From positions 1-64,000 of the forward strand of contig BCIG01000037.1 in NCBI GenBank assembly GCA_001599915.1: a stretch of DNA of 64,000 nucleotides, written 5' to 3'. This DNA is from Symbiotaphrina buchneri (taxonomy: Eukaryota > Ascomycota > Symbiotaphrinales > Symbiotaphrinaceae). The notes under the pieces were generated by a model. The model ran no database searches and was not told where the DNA came from. It saw only the letters and a program-made list of their open reading frames with translations. This document shows, in pieces, positions 1 to 10,489 of this stretch; positions within the stretch are counted from its first letter, which is position 1, and the number at the start of each line of letters is the position of its first letter. The position numbers and the translations under genes were made by a program.

Positions 1-551
1 CCTCCCCGCCTATCAAGTTCTTCCCACGCTCCACGTAGGAACACGCCGCCCGGCTCCGTCGGGTTTCTCCCCGAGCCACTACAAAACCACGGCCGAAGTC
101 GTGCCGAAGCGGGTCTGAACCGCGGTACCCATCAACTCTCTCCTCGTACTCCGCAGGCTACTCATACGCGCCTTACCTCTCTCAGTATGTACCTTCAAAT
201 GTGGGGCGGGGAAGGGTGGGAAAGGGGGCACGTATTAGGCGCGCCGGAGAAGGTGTGTCGGTGGAAAAGCCGCCGAGTGTGGGGCGCGGGTTGTGGGCTC
301 GGTAGGAGATGAAAGGTCGGGTCCTTTAAGGGTCTTGGCCCGATGATGCCACCCAGCGCAACGCCGACGGAAAACATCATCCTGGAGTGAGACAGGGAGT
401 CGTTCAACTTCAAGTTGGTTGATTTGCATGCTTGCTCCTTTTCATGAGAATCTTCTGCAACGAGAAAACAGATCGTTGATGAAGACTTGATTGTTCCGTG
501 CTCCTTGCATCCTCTCTACCAGATCAACCGCACCCGTTGACCTTCCCCAAG
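1..551. other. Left-edge intergenic stretch
   Basis: I see no supportable gene. Two overlapping minus-strand open frames near 195-429 have no recognisable domain and proline/arginine-rich translations, so I leave them out. The last 100 bases before 552 are the presumed promoter and leader of the dehydrogenase gene. Confidence 0.5.
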
Positions 552-1517
552 ATGAAAGTCCTCATCACCGGCGCCGCCGGCTTCGTCGGGCAAGAACTTG
601 CCTCCGCGCTGCTTTCAGACCCAAAATACGACCTCGTCACACTAACCGACATCGTCGAGCCCTCTCTCCCTGCCAGCGCATCGGCACACGCCTCACGCGC
701 ACGGTGCACCCAAGCAGACCTCTCCTCCCCCTCCGCCATCAGCGCGCTCTTCACGCCCGACCTGGACCTAATCTACCTGCTGCACGGGATCATGTCCGGT
801 GCGAGCGAAGCCAACCTCGAGCTAGGGTACAAAGTGAACATCGACACGCAGCGGAGCATCCTGGACCACGTGCGCAAAACCAACCCGGGGGTCAAAGTCG
901 TCTTCCCCAGCACCGTCGCGGTGTACGGGCCGCCCGAGTTCGACGGCCAGGTCTTCTCCGAGCAGACGGTGCCCGTCCCGCAGAGCAGCTACGGCTCCGC
1001 AAAACTCATCACCGAGACTTTACTGAACGACCTGAGCCGCCGCGGGCTGGTCGACGGGCGCATCGTGCGCCTGCCGACCATCATCGTGCGCCCCGGCCGG
1101 CCGACGGGGGCTGCTAGCTCGTTTGCCTCGGGCATTATCCGCGAGCCGCTGAATGGCGAGGAGAGCGTGCTTCCTGTGAGCAGGGACACGAAGATGTGGA
1201 TCTGCTCGCCCAAGACTCTGATTCGCAACTTGGTGATTGCGCAGGATGTGCCGAAGGAGAAGTTTGGGCTGTGGCGCACGGTGTGCTTGCCGGGGATTGT
1301 GGTGAGTGTGCAGGAGATGCTGCAGGCGCTGGAGAAGGTTGGGGGGAAGGAGGCGGTGGGGTTGGTTAAGGAGCAGAGGGATGAGGCCGTGGATAGGCTG
1401 GTGCAGAGCTGGCCGTATCAGTTCGATACGAAGCGGGCGGAGAGTCTGGGCTTTGTGGGTGATGTGCCGCTGGAGGAGACGGTGAAGGATTATGCGAAGA
1501 AGTATGCGAAGTTGTGA
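552..1517 (+). CDS. NAD-dependent epimerase/dehydratase family protein, D-erythronate dehydrogenase-like (DenD-like)
   Basis: A 321-residue, intron-less extended short-chain dehydrogenase. The chosen start (552) puts the Rossmann motif GAAGFVG at residues 7-13, as usual for the family; an upstream in-frame GTG would only add an atypical tail. The catalytic pair Tyr147-x3-Lys151 is visible in SSYGSAKL, preceded by the STVAVYG segment that carries the conserved Ser/Thr. Overall length and the N-terminal MKVLITGAAGFVGQEL resemble D-erythronate dehydrogenase (DenD), which oxidises a C4 sugar acid with NAD+. Substrate assignment is inference, because the extended SDR family is functionally broad. 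It converges on a class II aldolase gene, which fits a small carbohydrate-acid catabolic pair. It is likely cytosolic: no signal peptide or membrane segment is seen. Confidence 0.8.
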   Translation: MKVLITGAAGFVGQELASALLSDPKYDLVTLTDIVEPSLPASASAHASRARCTQADLSSPSAISALFTPDLDLIYLLHGIMSGASEANLELGYKVNIDTQRSILDHVRKTNPGVKVVFPSTVAVYGPPEFDGQVFSEQTVPVPQSSYGSAKLITETLLNDLSRRGLVDGRIVRLPTIIVRPGRPTGAASSFASGIIREPLNGEESVLPVSRDTKMWICSPKTLIRNLVIAQDVPKEKFGLWRTVCLPGIVVSVQEMLQALEKVGGKEAVGLVKEQRDEAVDRLVQSWPYQFDTKRAESLGFVGDVPLEETVKDYAKKYAKL

Positions 1518-1760
1518 GTGGCTTTGACCAGGAGTATGTATCTAGATTCTTACTCAATGTTGTGGACTACTTATGGTAAGGGTCTCTAGCCGGCCTTTTA
1601 TTTGACATGTGGCAAATGGTATGCTTGTGTGAGAAATATAAGTTGGGGCCAACTTCTTGCATTCTTATACTCCTCATGCTACGAACAAGCTTTTTTCTAC
1701 AAGAGAAGCTATAAGTCATCTCATGCTGCACCATGCCTCCATTCATCATGAAACAAAACC

Positions 1761-2769
1761 TCAAGCCTTCCCAGCCGATCCACACACCTCCATCAACCGC
1801 ATCGTCATCTTCTCCACCTTTACTGTAGTCTCATCCAGCAACGTCGTCAATGGGACCTTTGCCGCGCTCTCCTTCAGGAAGTTGAGCCAGTCGTCGTTGA
1901 CTAGACCGTTCACGTTCAATTTCGACATGCCACATGCGACACATTCCTTGATGATCTCATCACTGAAGCCGTTCGTACCATGGAGCACCATGTTGACCCT
2001 GCCTTTCGTGGATGCGCGGATCTTCCGAAGTCTGCCGTAACCTGTCAGATACCGACAGACAACCAAGCGAATGAGGCAGCTCACCTGTCAAACTCCAATT
2101 GAGGTCCTTTCTCGCCATAGATACTAGCCGGGCCATGGATATTCCCAAAAGCCGGCGCCAGGAAATCAATGCCAGTCGCAATGAATTCATCCGCCTCCTC
2201 CGGCGTAGTCAACATGCCCTCCATGCCCGCCGTATCCGCAACACCGTCCTCGCCGCCCTCAATACGGCCCGGCTCCGCCTCCGTACTGATACCGCGCTCA
2301 TTGCAGTGGCGGACCAGCCGCGCCGTCTTCTCCAAGTTCTCGGCCTTCTCGTAGTGGCTCATGTCGACCATGATGCTGTCGAAGGGCAGGTCCGCGGCTT
2401 TCAGCACCAGCTCTTCGGACTGGCAGTGGTCCAGGTGCACGCTGATGGGCACCGACGCGTTGCGCGCCAGCTCCGCCGCGGCTTTCACCAGGATCCCGTT
2501 GAAGGCCAGCGCCCGTGGAAAGAGGTTGATGATGAATGGCGACCGCGTCTTTTCGGCGGCGCTGACCATCCCGCAGATCTGTTCGACGTTGTAGCTAGTT
2601 CGACAGGATCGCGTTAGCAGTTATCCTGCCCCTCATCAACGGCACCCAAGCCCATTGACGACGCCCGAAGGGGCACTCACGCATTACCCGACAGCACGCC
2701 GTAGCCACCCTTCTCCGCCTTCTGCAGGATCTGGATTGTCTTGTTCTTCGCTCTCCAGTCGGTCGCCAT
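1761..2769 (-). CDS. Class II (zinc-dependent) fructose-bisphosphate/ketose aldolase family protein
   Basis: Three exons give 289 residues: 2681-2769, 2085-2594 and 2031-1761 (introns 2595-2680 and 2032-2084, GT-AG on the minus strand). The protein has the class II TIM-barrel hallmarks. HLDHCQSEE at about residues 83-91 supplies Asp85 and the zinc ligand His86. Further on, FGNIHGP and VLHGTNGF supply the other two zinc histidines. STEAEPG is also family-typical. The phosphate-binding loop reads NVNGLVN rather than the usual N-x-A/G-T-D/E form, so the substrate may not be fructose-1,6-bisphosphate. Relatives include fructose-, tagatose- and other ketose-bisphosphate aldolases, and the exact sugar cannot be decided here. 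It would cleave a ketose phosphate to a triose phosphate. Its 3' end faces the dehydrogenase gene 243 bases away. Confidence 0.85.
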
Positions 2770-3380
2770 GGCTGCGAATGTGGATGTCTGTCTAGTATGG
2801 AACTGTCTGAGAAGACGGAGCAGTCCAATGTGAGAGTTAGCCAGATTGCGAGCGACCAGTGGCGAAATCTGGGGTTGGTGACGGGCGCAGAAGGAGCGAT
2901 CAAGGTGTGGAAGGTTTGGCCTCGGACACTGCCCCGCGTCGTGGTGCGATCTGCCCGGCCAATTCGCCGGCTCGGTGAGGATTGCTCCGGAGGCGATCCA
3001 CCGAGCCGAGCTGGAGTCGGCGATTTTGCCGACTGTATACTCCGACGTGATCGAAATTGCGGGTCAGCCTGTAGCTATCCGAGAAAGTTATTTACTACTT
3101 GAGACTATCATCATCAAAGCTCAAACGGAGGCTGCCATCGGATCATTCGAATTGACGATCAAATTCTCACTGACACAATCCAGCTGACTGTCGAGCGGGA
3201 TATATTCTGGACCATTTCAATTGACGTTAATTCTCATTAACATCATCTCATTCCTCTTGTCATATCCATCCAAGCCATATCGATGGGACAGAAACTCCCA
3301 CAAAATGAGAAGGACGTAGTGACCATCTGCCTGTCCAACTTCACAGCTTTTGCTGCCTGCATCCACCCAGGAGAAACCAG
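2770..3380. promoter_or_regulatory. Promoter region of the aldolase gene with inverted repeats
   Basis: This 611-base gap lies upstream of the minus-strand aldolase and downstream of the GNAT gene. It contains a perfect 10-bp inverted repeat, CGGCTCGGTG at 2968-2977 and CACCGAGCCG at 2999-3008, with a 21-base spacer. Just beside it, at about 2956-2970, is CCGGC-N6-GCCGG enclosing a CCAAT box. Such CGG/CCG dyads are the kind of site bound by Zn2Cys6 regulators; binding here is inference. No gene is seen. Confidence 0.4.
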
Positions 3381-4145
3381 TCATCCTCGCTGCTTGCGAT
3401 AGTACGCACTACCAATTTTCTCAAACGCCCTCCGCGTGCGCGGTTCCCTCACCAAGCAAGTATGCGCATATCCATCCACAAAGCCCTCGATCGTATCCAC
3501 TTCCACACATCCAAGGCGCTTATATAAAGCCAGCCCCATGGGCATGCCTTCGATATACACATCCTTCTCATCTCGATCTGCCTGTTGCGCTCCCCAGTTC
3601 AACAGCAGGCTCGCCGCGCCCTTTCTCTGATAACTGGGTTCGGTGGCCAACAACCTCAGATACCAGTAATCCCTGCCGCCGCCCATTATGGCGCGCTTCT
3701 TCTCGGCCAGAGCCTTCCTGAATGCGCGCAATCGTGCTAGATTGAAGCCCTCCACAGGCTCCTGGCCTGCGTCTTCTTCCACCTCCTCTTGCGCTTCTGA
3801 GGGTACTTCAGTCACGACATCTTTCCCACTCAGCGTCGCCACCATCTCCTCTTGCATGCCTTCATCTGCATCGACATTCACAGCAGGCGCAACCCATAAC
3901 GCAAAAGCCACCATCCTCGCTTCAGCATCCTCGTCAACGACCTTCCAGGGACGGGTGAGTGGGTCGCTCGTCAGCTCTTTGGTTATCTGTTTGATGCGGA
4001 AGTCAATGATATGCTGCGGGATCGGTTTGCTGATGTCGATGGTGTAGAGGCTGCGGTTGAAGGGATCATCGCGAAATGCGGCGTTGGAGATGTTGACCAA
4101 CGCAGGGACATCGTCGAGTGTGAGTGGGCGGAGGGCGAGTTTCAT
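3381..4145 (-). CDS. GNAT-family N-acetyltransferase
   Basis: A single-exon gene of 254 residues, starting at 4145 where MKLALRPLTLDDVPAL begins, the classic GNAT beta1-alpha1 opening. An in-frame ATG at 4232 would add a 29-residue tail unlike the family. The C-terminal half has LATEPSYQRKGAASLLL, the acetyl-CoA pyrophosphate-binding motif (R/Q-x-x-G-x-A), then the beta5 stretch and ALYKRLGCVEV typical of the fold's end. An acidic, low-complexity insert (about residues 90-130) separates the halves. The acceptor substrate (small molecule or protein) is unknown. It lies between two other minus-strand genes with about 400-600 bases on each side. Confidence 0.85.
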   Translation of the reverse strand: MKLALRPLTLDDVPALVNISNAAFRDDPFNRSLYTIDISKPIPQHIIDFRIKQITKELTSDPLTRPWKVVDEDAEARMVAFALWVAPAVNVDADEGMQEEMVATLSGKDVVTEVPSEAQEEVEEDAGQEPVEGFNLARLRAFRKALAEKKRAIMGGGRDYWYLRLLATEPSYQRKGAASLLLNWGAQQADRDEKDVYIEGMPMGLALYKRLGCVEVDTIEGFVDGYAHTCLVREPRTRRAFEKIGSAYYRKQRG

Positions 4146-4546
4146 CCCCCGAGCTGTACCGATGGCTGTTTCCACCGGTTTTGGGACTTGGAAGCGATGA
4201 TATCTCGCAGATCGGTGCAGATACCAGATCATTCTTCATGGAGGTCATCGAGTCACGGGATCTCTTTGAAGTTCATCTTGCTTTCGAAGCCGAGCGCAAT
4301 CTCGCTAAAGTTCCGCCTATTCTAAAGCTCTCCTGGGAAGTGAGTCTCACCACCATTTAAAGTTGGGCGATCAGGGTCTTCCATCTTCACTTCTTGTCAA
4401 TCAGATAAACGAGATTGGTTTCCCTTTCATAAGGTGTATTCTTCGTTCCTAGTAGTCTTCTTGAACATCTGTTTTACCTCTATCTATTATAATTTGTCAT
4501 CCACCAGCTTGCAGCCCTTTGCAACATATCCTCTGCGACAAATCGC
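4146..4546. other. Intergenic stretch between GNAT and FMN reductase genes
   Basis: About 400 bases holding the GNAT promoter/leader and the 3' region of the reductase, both minus strand. No further gene or repeat seen. Confidence 0.5.
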
Positions 4547-5188
4547 TCATTTCGCCTGCGCCGCAAGTCCCTCCTGGCTGGACTCCTTCTGCACCAGCTT
4601 CTCCTTCAACTCCTCCAAAGCCTTCAGCAAATCTCCCTTCTTCTCCTTTTCCCACATCTCCTTCGTGGTCGGCGCCAACTTCCCCTGCATAGCCGCCACT
4701 GCATCGGGGCCCATGCCATCCTTGAACGGCAGCGCAGGTCTGGTGTCGACGACCTGCAGCTTCATTCCGTTGAGCGTCTTGCTCAATTGCTCCGACGCAA
4801 TCGTGCCACCCATGATTCCGTACGTAACGATGAGGGCAGGCTTTCCGATCCATTCGTTGTAAAGAAAATCTATTGCGTTTTTTAGGCCGCCAGGGACGCC
4901 GAAATTATACTCGGGCGAGACGACGATGTAGCCGTCGTACTTGGCGATCTCGGCGCTCCATGCCTTGCTGTGCTCGTGTTCGAATTGCTGAAGGGCGGGA
5001 ACCTGAGCTGGGATGGTGACCTCGTCGAAGACGGGAAGCTTGAAGGCGTTGATGTCGACGAGGGAGAATTTGATCGTCGGCGCCGTGGCTTCGAAAGTCT
5101 CCTTGACATAAGAGGCGATCGAAGGCCCGACACGCACCGCACGTGTACTGCCGATGATGATGCCCACGTGTCCTGTAGGTGCTGCCAT
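4547..5188 (-). CDS. NADPH-dependent FMN reductase (flavodoxin-like fold)
   Basis: A single-exon gene of 213 residues with a compact flavodoxin-like fold. The FMN phosphate loop is IIGSTRAVRVGPSIA near the N-terminus. SPEYNFGVPGGLKNAIDF in the middle is the diagnostic motif of the NADPH-dependent FMN reductase/azoreductase family. The last 40 residues are charged, helical and lysine/glutamate-rich. It is predicted to transfer electrons from NAD(P)H to FMN or quinone-type acceptors in the cytosol; no targeting signal is visible. ATG 5188 is the first in-frame methionine and fits the family start. It is divergent from mrs6 across 1.3 kb. Confidence 0.88.
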   Translation of the reverse strand: MAAPTGHVGIIIGSTRAVRVGPSIASYVKETFEATAPTIKFSLVDINAFKLPVFDEVTIPAQVPALQQFEHEHSKAWSAEIAKYDGYIVVSPEYNFGVPGGLKNAIDFLYNEWIGKPALIVTYGIMGGTIASEQLSKTLNGMKLQVVDTRPALPFKDGMGPDAVAAMQGKLAPTTKEMWEKEKKGDLLKALEELKEKLVQKESSQEGLAAQAK

Positions 5189-6511
5189 TTCTTATGAGGC
5201 GGTAATGGATATCTGATCTGCAACTGGAAAATGCGAATTAATAAAGCTGATTGAGTGTGGAGGCAGATGTTGGCAATCTTGAACAAGCTGGGCGGGGCGA
5301 GACGACATTGCTGCGAATTTATAATCCATTACTGGACCCCACCAGATGCCCAGGTTCAGGGCGTGTCATGCCAGCTACTTAGCCCAAAAGGATCTCTTCG
5401 AATTCGCCAGCAAAGGCTCTCACGCTGCAGAGAGCTTGTGTGCCATTCGAACCAACCAAAGCTCTGCACCTATCCATCCTGACTTAGTTCTTGGACGGAG
5501 CAATGACAAAGGATACTCTCGCATTTGTCATTTATGCCGTATGCTGATGAGCTCGAATATCTATTGGCTCTCGTGGTACCACCCAAGGGCGTCTATCACA
5601 TTAATTTTCTAGTTGATTTCAAATGCTGTGACGGACGGTAGACGGGACGCAGCTAAGCTTGCAGATCCGGACGGATGCCAAGATCCCCGGGTTACCGAGC
5701 AGTCGGGAGCGGCAGCTACCTCTTCCGAGACTGGTCCCCTGAGCCATCCAAACGACCAACCCGCCCAAGCTTTCTTGAAGATCTGCCTCCTTCTTAAATA
5801 GCAGGGACCGGGAAAGTTGACGAAGTCGAGGGAGGCTTCACGGATGCAAAGCTCGCTCAGAGCGGCTGAGCTTAAGCTATCCTGTAGTACTTTCCAGTGA
5901 AAAAGGCCTCAATGCTACTTTGCATTCGCATAGAACAGGCTTGGTGTAGAATGCAGAGGCCTCCCTCCATTTCCATTGGTTGCCTTTAACGGCCCGACAG
6001 CTTGAGTTACTTGCAAGGGATCCATAAATGCTGACGACGGCGTGGTAGATAGAGTCCTCTCATAGGACTGTATGAAGAAAGACGGCTGGAATTATGCGTC
6101 TGTGGCTGAGGAGGCATATCGGAACTGGATGAGTGAAGGCCCTCGGACGTTAAGGGGTCGATGCGCATGTTGATGGAGGAAAGCAGCACCCCATGTTCAC
6201 CAATAGTCGCGCAATCATGTATGCTAGGCGAGCAATAATTGAAGCAGAGTGATCGAGTAGCATCTTTTGGGAACAGCGACCGAAATTCTCATTTTGTAGG
6301 TGATATTCCCCAAAAGGCCGGCTATTTCAGTTGTTGAGGTTTGAGGTACGGAGCGTTGACGCCAAAGGGTAAGGGAAGCGATCTAATCCTCTATTGGTTA
6401 GATTCTCGCTTGCAACACACCGCGAGCTTTTCACCACTCACCAAGGATTTCCCTCTTCATCTCCCTGCTCCGGTCATGCATGCCATATGACAACCGTCGC
6501 GTGCACCAAAG
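5189..6511. other. Divergent intergenic region, FMN reductase / mrs6
   Basis: About 1.3 kb between two genes transcribed away from each other. Presumably both promoters lie here. I see only short open frames without recognisable domains and no clear repeat. Confidence 0.5.
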
Positions 6512-8450
6512 ATGGAGTCTCTTGACGGCTCCACCTGGGATGTGCTCCTTACTAGTACCGACCTCGGGCAATCCCTGCTAGCACTGTAAGTAATTGAATG
6601 TTGGTAACGCACAAGGTCCAACATCTCTGACTGACGCAGTGGGTGACAAGCGCACTGTCCCGCTCTGGGAAAAAGGTCCTCCACATCGACCCCAATAACT
6701 ACTATGGTGGTTCCGATGCGGCTTTCAGCCTCCAAGAGGCTGAGGAGTGGGTCGAGAAAATAAATAGAGGTACGTTCCGTTCTGGCTTGTATCCTCTTAC
6801 GGAAGTGACTGACTATCTTCCAGGGGCATCGCACCCCCTGTTCAAGAACGCATCATGTCGAAGGGAGACTCCACCCCTAGCTGATGGGGCTTCGGCTGCT
6901 CCACAGTTGTCCTATTCTCGAGCTTATAGTCTGTCACTTTCGCCGCAGCTCATATATACTCGGTCGACGCTGCTCCCCGCATTAGTCTCTTCCAAAGTCT
7001 ACCGACAGTTGGAGTTTCAGGCGGTGGGTAGCTGGTTCGTGTACACAGAGGGAGAACACGCCTCTTCCGATGGAACAGGCACTGTCTCTCAACATGGAGC
7101 ACAACGCAGAGAAGCTGCCTTGATAAGGGTACCCAGTGGCCGCGAGGATGTATTCGCTGATCGCTCCATTGATCTCCGCGCCAAGCGGTCACTCATGAAT
7201 TTTCTCAAATTTGTGGTGGACTATGAAGCCCAGGAGGCATGGCAACCTCATTCTTCTGCCCCTTTTCCAGATTTTCTATCCGCACAGTTCAAGATTCCAG
7301 CATATTTGCAGGCTCCGCTTCTAGCGCTCACCTTGTCCCCAGACCCTCCAAGCAAAACCACGACGGGATATGCTATACCTCGTATAGCTAGGCACCTAAG
7401 GTCCATTGGTGTCTTTGGACCTGGCTTCGGAGCTGTCATACCCAAATGGGGGGGAGCGGCGGAAGTTGCGCAAGTGGCCTGCCGGGCTAGTGCGGTAGGC
7501 GGTGGTGTGTACGTGCTCGGGGAGACGATGAAGCATGTCGATCAGTTAAGCTCGCCGGAAACCAGGGGTGATGGAGCTCTTAAACTGTCTCTTGCTGGAG
7601 GTGATCGGATTCAGACACGGTACATCGTTGGCTCCCACCCCGAGCTTGCGTCTCAAGGCGCTTCTGGAGTCGATACATTACCAGCGTTCGTCAGGACCAT
7701 TTCCATCGTCTCTTCACCACTACAATCTCTCTTTCCTATCACGGCCGAGGGTTCACCTTTACCAGCTGGTGCAGTCGTGGTCTTCCCTTCCGGATCTTTG
7801 AGACTTCCGCATTCTTCCGCCGCAGATAAGACTCCCCCTGTCTACATTTTCGCGCATTCCAGCGATACCGGTGAATGCCCTGCAGGACAATGTGAGTTCT
7901 CCAGTTTTCATTGTTGTTGTTCCATTACACCGTCGCATGATGACCAAACTTTATGAATACTTATCTACATTGTCTGCAATTACATTGAAGAAAATCTACC
8001 TCTGACAGTCTGATGCGTCCTCATCATCTTTGCCTAGCATTGTTTCTGGTCATTAAAGCGCATTGCTGACAAAAGATGTCAGGTGTACTTTATGCAAGCA
8101 CGTCCCTGGAGGGTGATGCCGGCTACCAGCTGCTGGATCGAGCTGTGTCGGTATTGCTTGAGGTTGTCAATGAGACACCTGTACCCCGGCTTCTCTGGTC
8201 TATGCATTACACGCAGCATGGGGTCCTCCAGTCCTCTACCGGCTCATCCCCGTCCGGTGCGTTGGAAACTCGCGGAGATGACGTTCTTCTCTTTCCACCG
8301 CCGTCTCTTGACTTGGCGTTCGATGATGACATGCTGCAGTCTGTCAAAGCTGCATGGGAGAAGGTCATCGGAGATGACGAGAATCCCGGGCAGTTCATGG
8401 TCTTCGAGGAGCGTGAGGGCTGGGGAGCTGGAGACAGCGATGATGAGTAA
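6512..8450 (+). CDS. mrs6: Rab escort protein (Rab geranylgeranyltransferase component A)
   Basis: This protein presents newly made Rab GTPases to geranylgeranyltransferase II and delivers prenylated Rab to membranes. My model is 6512-6585, 6651-6769, 6824-7891 and 8083-8450, giving 542 residues. The N-terminus has the GDI/REP superfamily signature (degenerate Rossmann stretch, then KKVLHIDPNNYYGG). SIGVFGPGFGAVIPKWGG and CRASAVGGGVYVLG are the conserved GDI/REP blocks. The acidic C-terminus (DDENPGQFMVFEEREGWG) favours REP over RabGDI. The first acceptor (CAAG at 6650) was chosen because the nearer CAG would give an immediate stop. The 54-nt intron 6770-6823 is a multiple of three without stops, so its removal rests on the GTACGT...CTTCCAG signals. 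Confidence 0.85.
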
Positions 8451-8806
8451 TGTTTAATGATTGAAGATCTACTTTGAGCGGCTACATAGGGTTATGAGCG
8501 GGTGCTGTTCTGGTCTCTGGAGCGGCCGGCGCAGCGAATGTTATGTGCTATACCAATGAGATGGCACTTCTGACGAACTCCTACCCCATAGATTGTCTTC
8601 ACGTATATTGCCATAAAATCTCGACGTGACTTAATAGAGACCACCGTAGCGAATAAGCGCTGTCGGATTGAAACTAAAGGAGTTGCATGGCAGCTGTTGT
8701 GTTCTAGTGCGGGGTCCCCGATACGACTGTCTTCGCCAAGGCTAGATAGATCATCGTGAACTGCCATGAGCTCCTGGATATCCCATCATCTGAACGCGCG
8801 CTAGCT
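8451..8806. other. Short intergenic region mrs6 / ASC-1-like gene
   Basis: About 360 bases holding the mrs6 3' end and the promoter of the next plus-strand gene. No feature seen. Confidence 0.5.
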
Positions 8807-10489
8807 ATGGCTTCCGACGTGCAGGCCTGGGCACTACCTCAGATCTCAAAGATTCTTCCTTTAGATGATGACTCCCTGAAGCAGGTACTCGACTACTCCC
8901 TTACCCTCTCTCCCGCTGCCGCTGCGGACCACCTCAAGAACCTACTGGGCGACTCCCCGCAAGCCCTCGAATTCATCTCCTCCTTCAACAGCCGTCGGAC
9001 GGTAAGACGGCCAGCACAGCAAGCTACCGCAGCTTCATCATCTCGCGCAGCTTCACCGTCGCTTTCAGAAGTCCCACGCCCGGGCCAGCGGCCGAGGAAG
9101 CAGAAACAGCCTCTCAACAAATTACCTCCACCTAGACGACCAGCAGACTATGGCAATGTCGCGGGCGGATACATCAAGAAGGACGAGGAGGACTATATGG
9201 CTGGCGGCTCGTCCGGGTCAAGGGCAAACAAGGAGGTGCCTCCGGCGCAAACTCAGCGCCTCTCCTCTTACCCCGATGCGCGACAAGAGCCTATAACCTC
9301 CACCAAAGCTTCGGCGCCCAAGCCCCCTCCATCAGCTGCAGGGACTCTAATATCCGACCTACCAACCTCTCGCTCCTCTACTCCACGCACCGGCTCCCCG
9401 GCCTCGTCCAGGCCTTCAACTCCGAAAGGCAGCAAGGCAAAGGTCAACATCACTGGCGGCACGGCTATGCACGGAGCATCCACCGCACTATCTGACTTCG
9501 ACTCCGCCATCCGGGCCCTCGAGCTCCAAACGAACCCCACCCTCTCTTCAGCGTCCTCCGATCCCTCGTCTGAAGAAACAAAGCGCCGCAGATGCAACTG
9601 CAACGCCCTCCGCCATCCCCTTCTGACCGCAGCGCCGAACTGTCTCTCCTGTGGGAAGATAATATGCGCAAAGGAAGGACTGGGGCCTTGCACCTTCTGC
9701 GGCACGCCCCTTCTGTCACCGAGCGAAGTGCAGGAGATGCTGAAAGCGCTGCGAGCCGAGCGCGGCGCGGAAAGGCAAGCTCAGAACAACCATGCCCATC
9801 GCCGTCCGGATGTCGCGCAGGCTCCCAGACCGTTTGCCAACCTGAGCCGGCCTGGGGATGTCAATGGTACTGAAGCAGACAGTGCATTAGCCAAGGCACA
9901 GGCACATAGGGATAAACTGCTAGGGTTCCAGCAGACCTCAGCGCAGAGAACGCGGATCCATGACGAGGCGGCGGACTTTGATGTGCCCGTGCATAATAGC
10001 GGAAACATATGGGCGAGCCCGGCGGAGCGGGCGAAAGAGCTGAAGAGGCAGCAACGTGTCCTCCGGGAGATGGAATGGAACTTGAGGCCGGAGTATGAGA
10101 AGCGCCGCGTGGTCGTCAGCGTCGATCTCGTGGGTGGGAAGGTGGTCCGGCGGATGGGAGAGGTGGAGAAACCCAAGGAGCAGGAGGAAGATGATGAGGA
10201 TGGGGATGCCATTGTGGGCAGTACGAGAGATGGTGGTACCGGAGAGCGGCAGGCGGGTGGAGGCGCTTTTAGCAATAACCCGCTGGTGAACTCGCTGGTT
10301 CGGCCTGTGTGGAAAGGCAAGGGGAAAGATACCGAGAGACCGGAGCAGGATGAAGGCCGGAGACAGAAGACCTGGCGGAGAGTTCAGGATGATCTCGATG
10401 ATAATGAAGCAGTCATCTTAGACGGAGGTCTTTTTGGCAGTAGAGGGGCCCCCGCGGAGGAGAGAGCAGACGAGCCTGCTTATGGATAG
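8807..10489 (+). CDS. ASC-1/TRIP4-type C2HC5 zinc-finger protein, Rqt4-like
   Basis: A single-exon gene of 560 residues, starting at 8807 (MASDVQAW); an upstream GTG frame adds nothing conserved. The N-terminal 70 residues form a helical region like that of the fungal family. Residues about 262-305 carry the C2HC5 zinc finger: a CNC opening, then CLSCGKIICAKEG and CTFCG. Long Ser/Pro-rich disordered linkers surround it. The C-terminal third is charged, with conserved KLLGFQQTSAQRTRIHDE and WASPAERA blocks. Relatives are human TRIP4 (activating signal cointegrator 1) and yeast Rqt4. These belong to the ASCC/RQT complex, which splits collided ribosomes with the Slh1/ASCC3 helicase. The ribosome-quality-control role is inferred from family. 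Confidence 0.85.
   Translation: MASDVQAWALPQISKILPLDDDSLKQVLDYSLTLSPAAAADHLKNLLGDSPQALEFISSFNSRRTVRRPAQQATAASSSRAASPSLSEVPRPGQRPRKQKQPLNKLPPPRRPADYGNVAGGYIKKDEEDYMAGGSSGSRANKEVPPAQTQRLSSYPDARQEPITSTKASAPKPPPSAAGTLISDLPTSRSSTPRTGSPASSRPSTPKGSKAKVNITGGTAMHGASTALSDFDSAIRALELQTNPTLSSASSDPSSEETKRRRCNCNALRHPLLTAAPNCLSCGKIICAKEGLGPCTFCGTPLLSPSEVQEMLKALRAERGAERQAQNNHAHRRPDVAQAPRPFANLSRPGDVNGTEADSALAKAQAHRDKLLGFQQTSAQRTRIHDEAADFDVPVHNSGNIWASPAERAKELKRQQRVLREMEWNLRPEYEKRRVVVSVDLVGGKVVRRMGEVEKPKEQEEDDEDGDAIVGSTRDGGTGERQAGGGAFSNNPLVNSLVRPVWKGKGKDTERPEQDEGRRQKTWRRVQDDLDDNEAVILDGGLFGSRGAPAEERADEPAYG

Noticed and set aside
491-1117. 208-codon plus-strand frame, Arg/Pro/His-rich
   Set aside because: Out-of-frame shadow of the dehydrogenase gene.
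2099-2617. 172-codon plus-strand frame
   Set aside because: Antisense shadow of aldolase exon 2.
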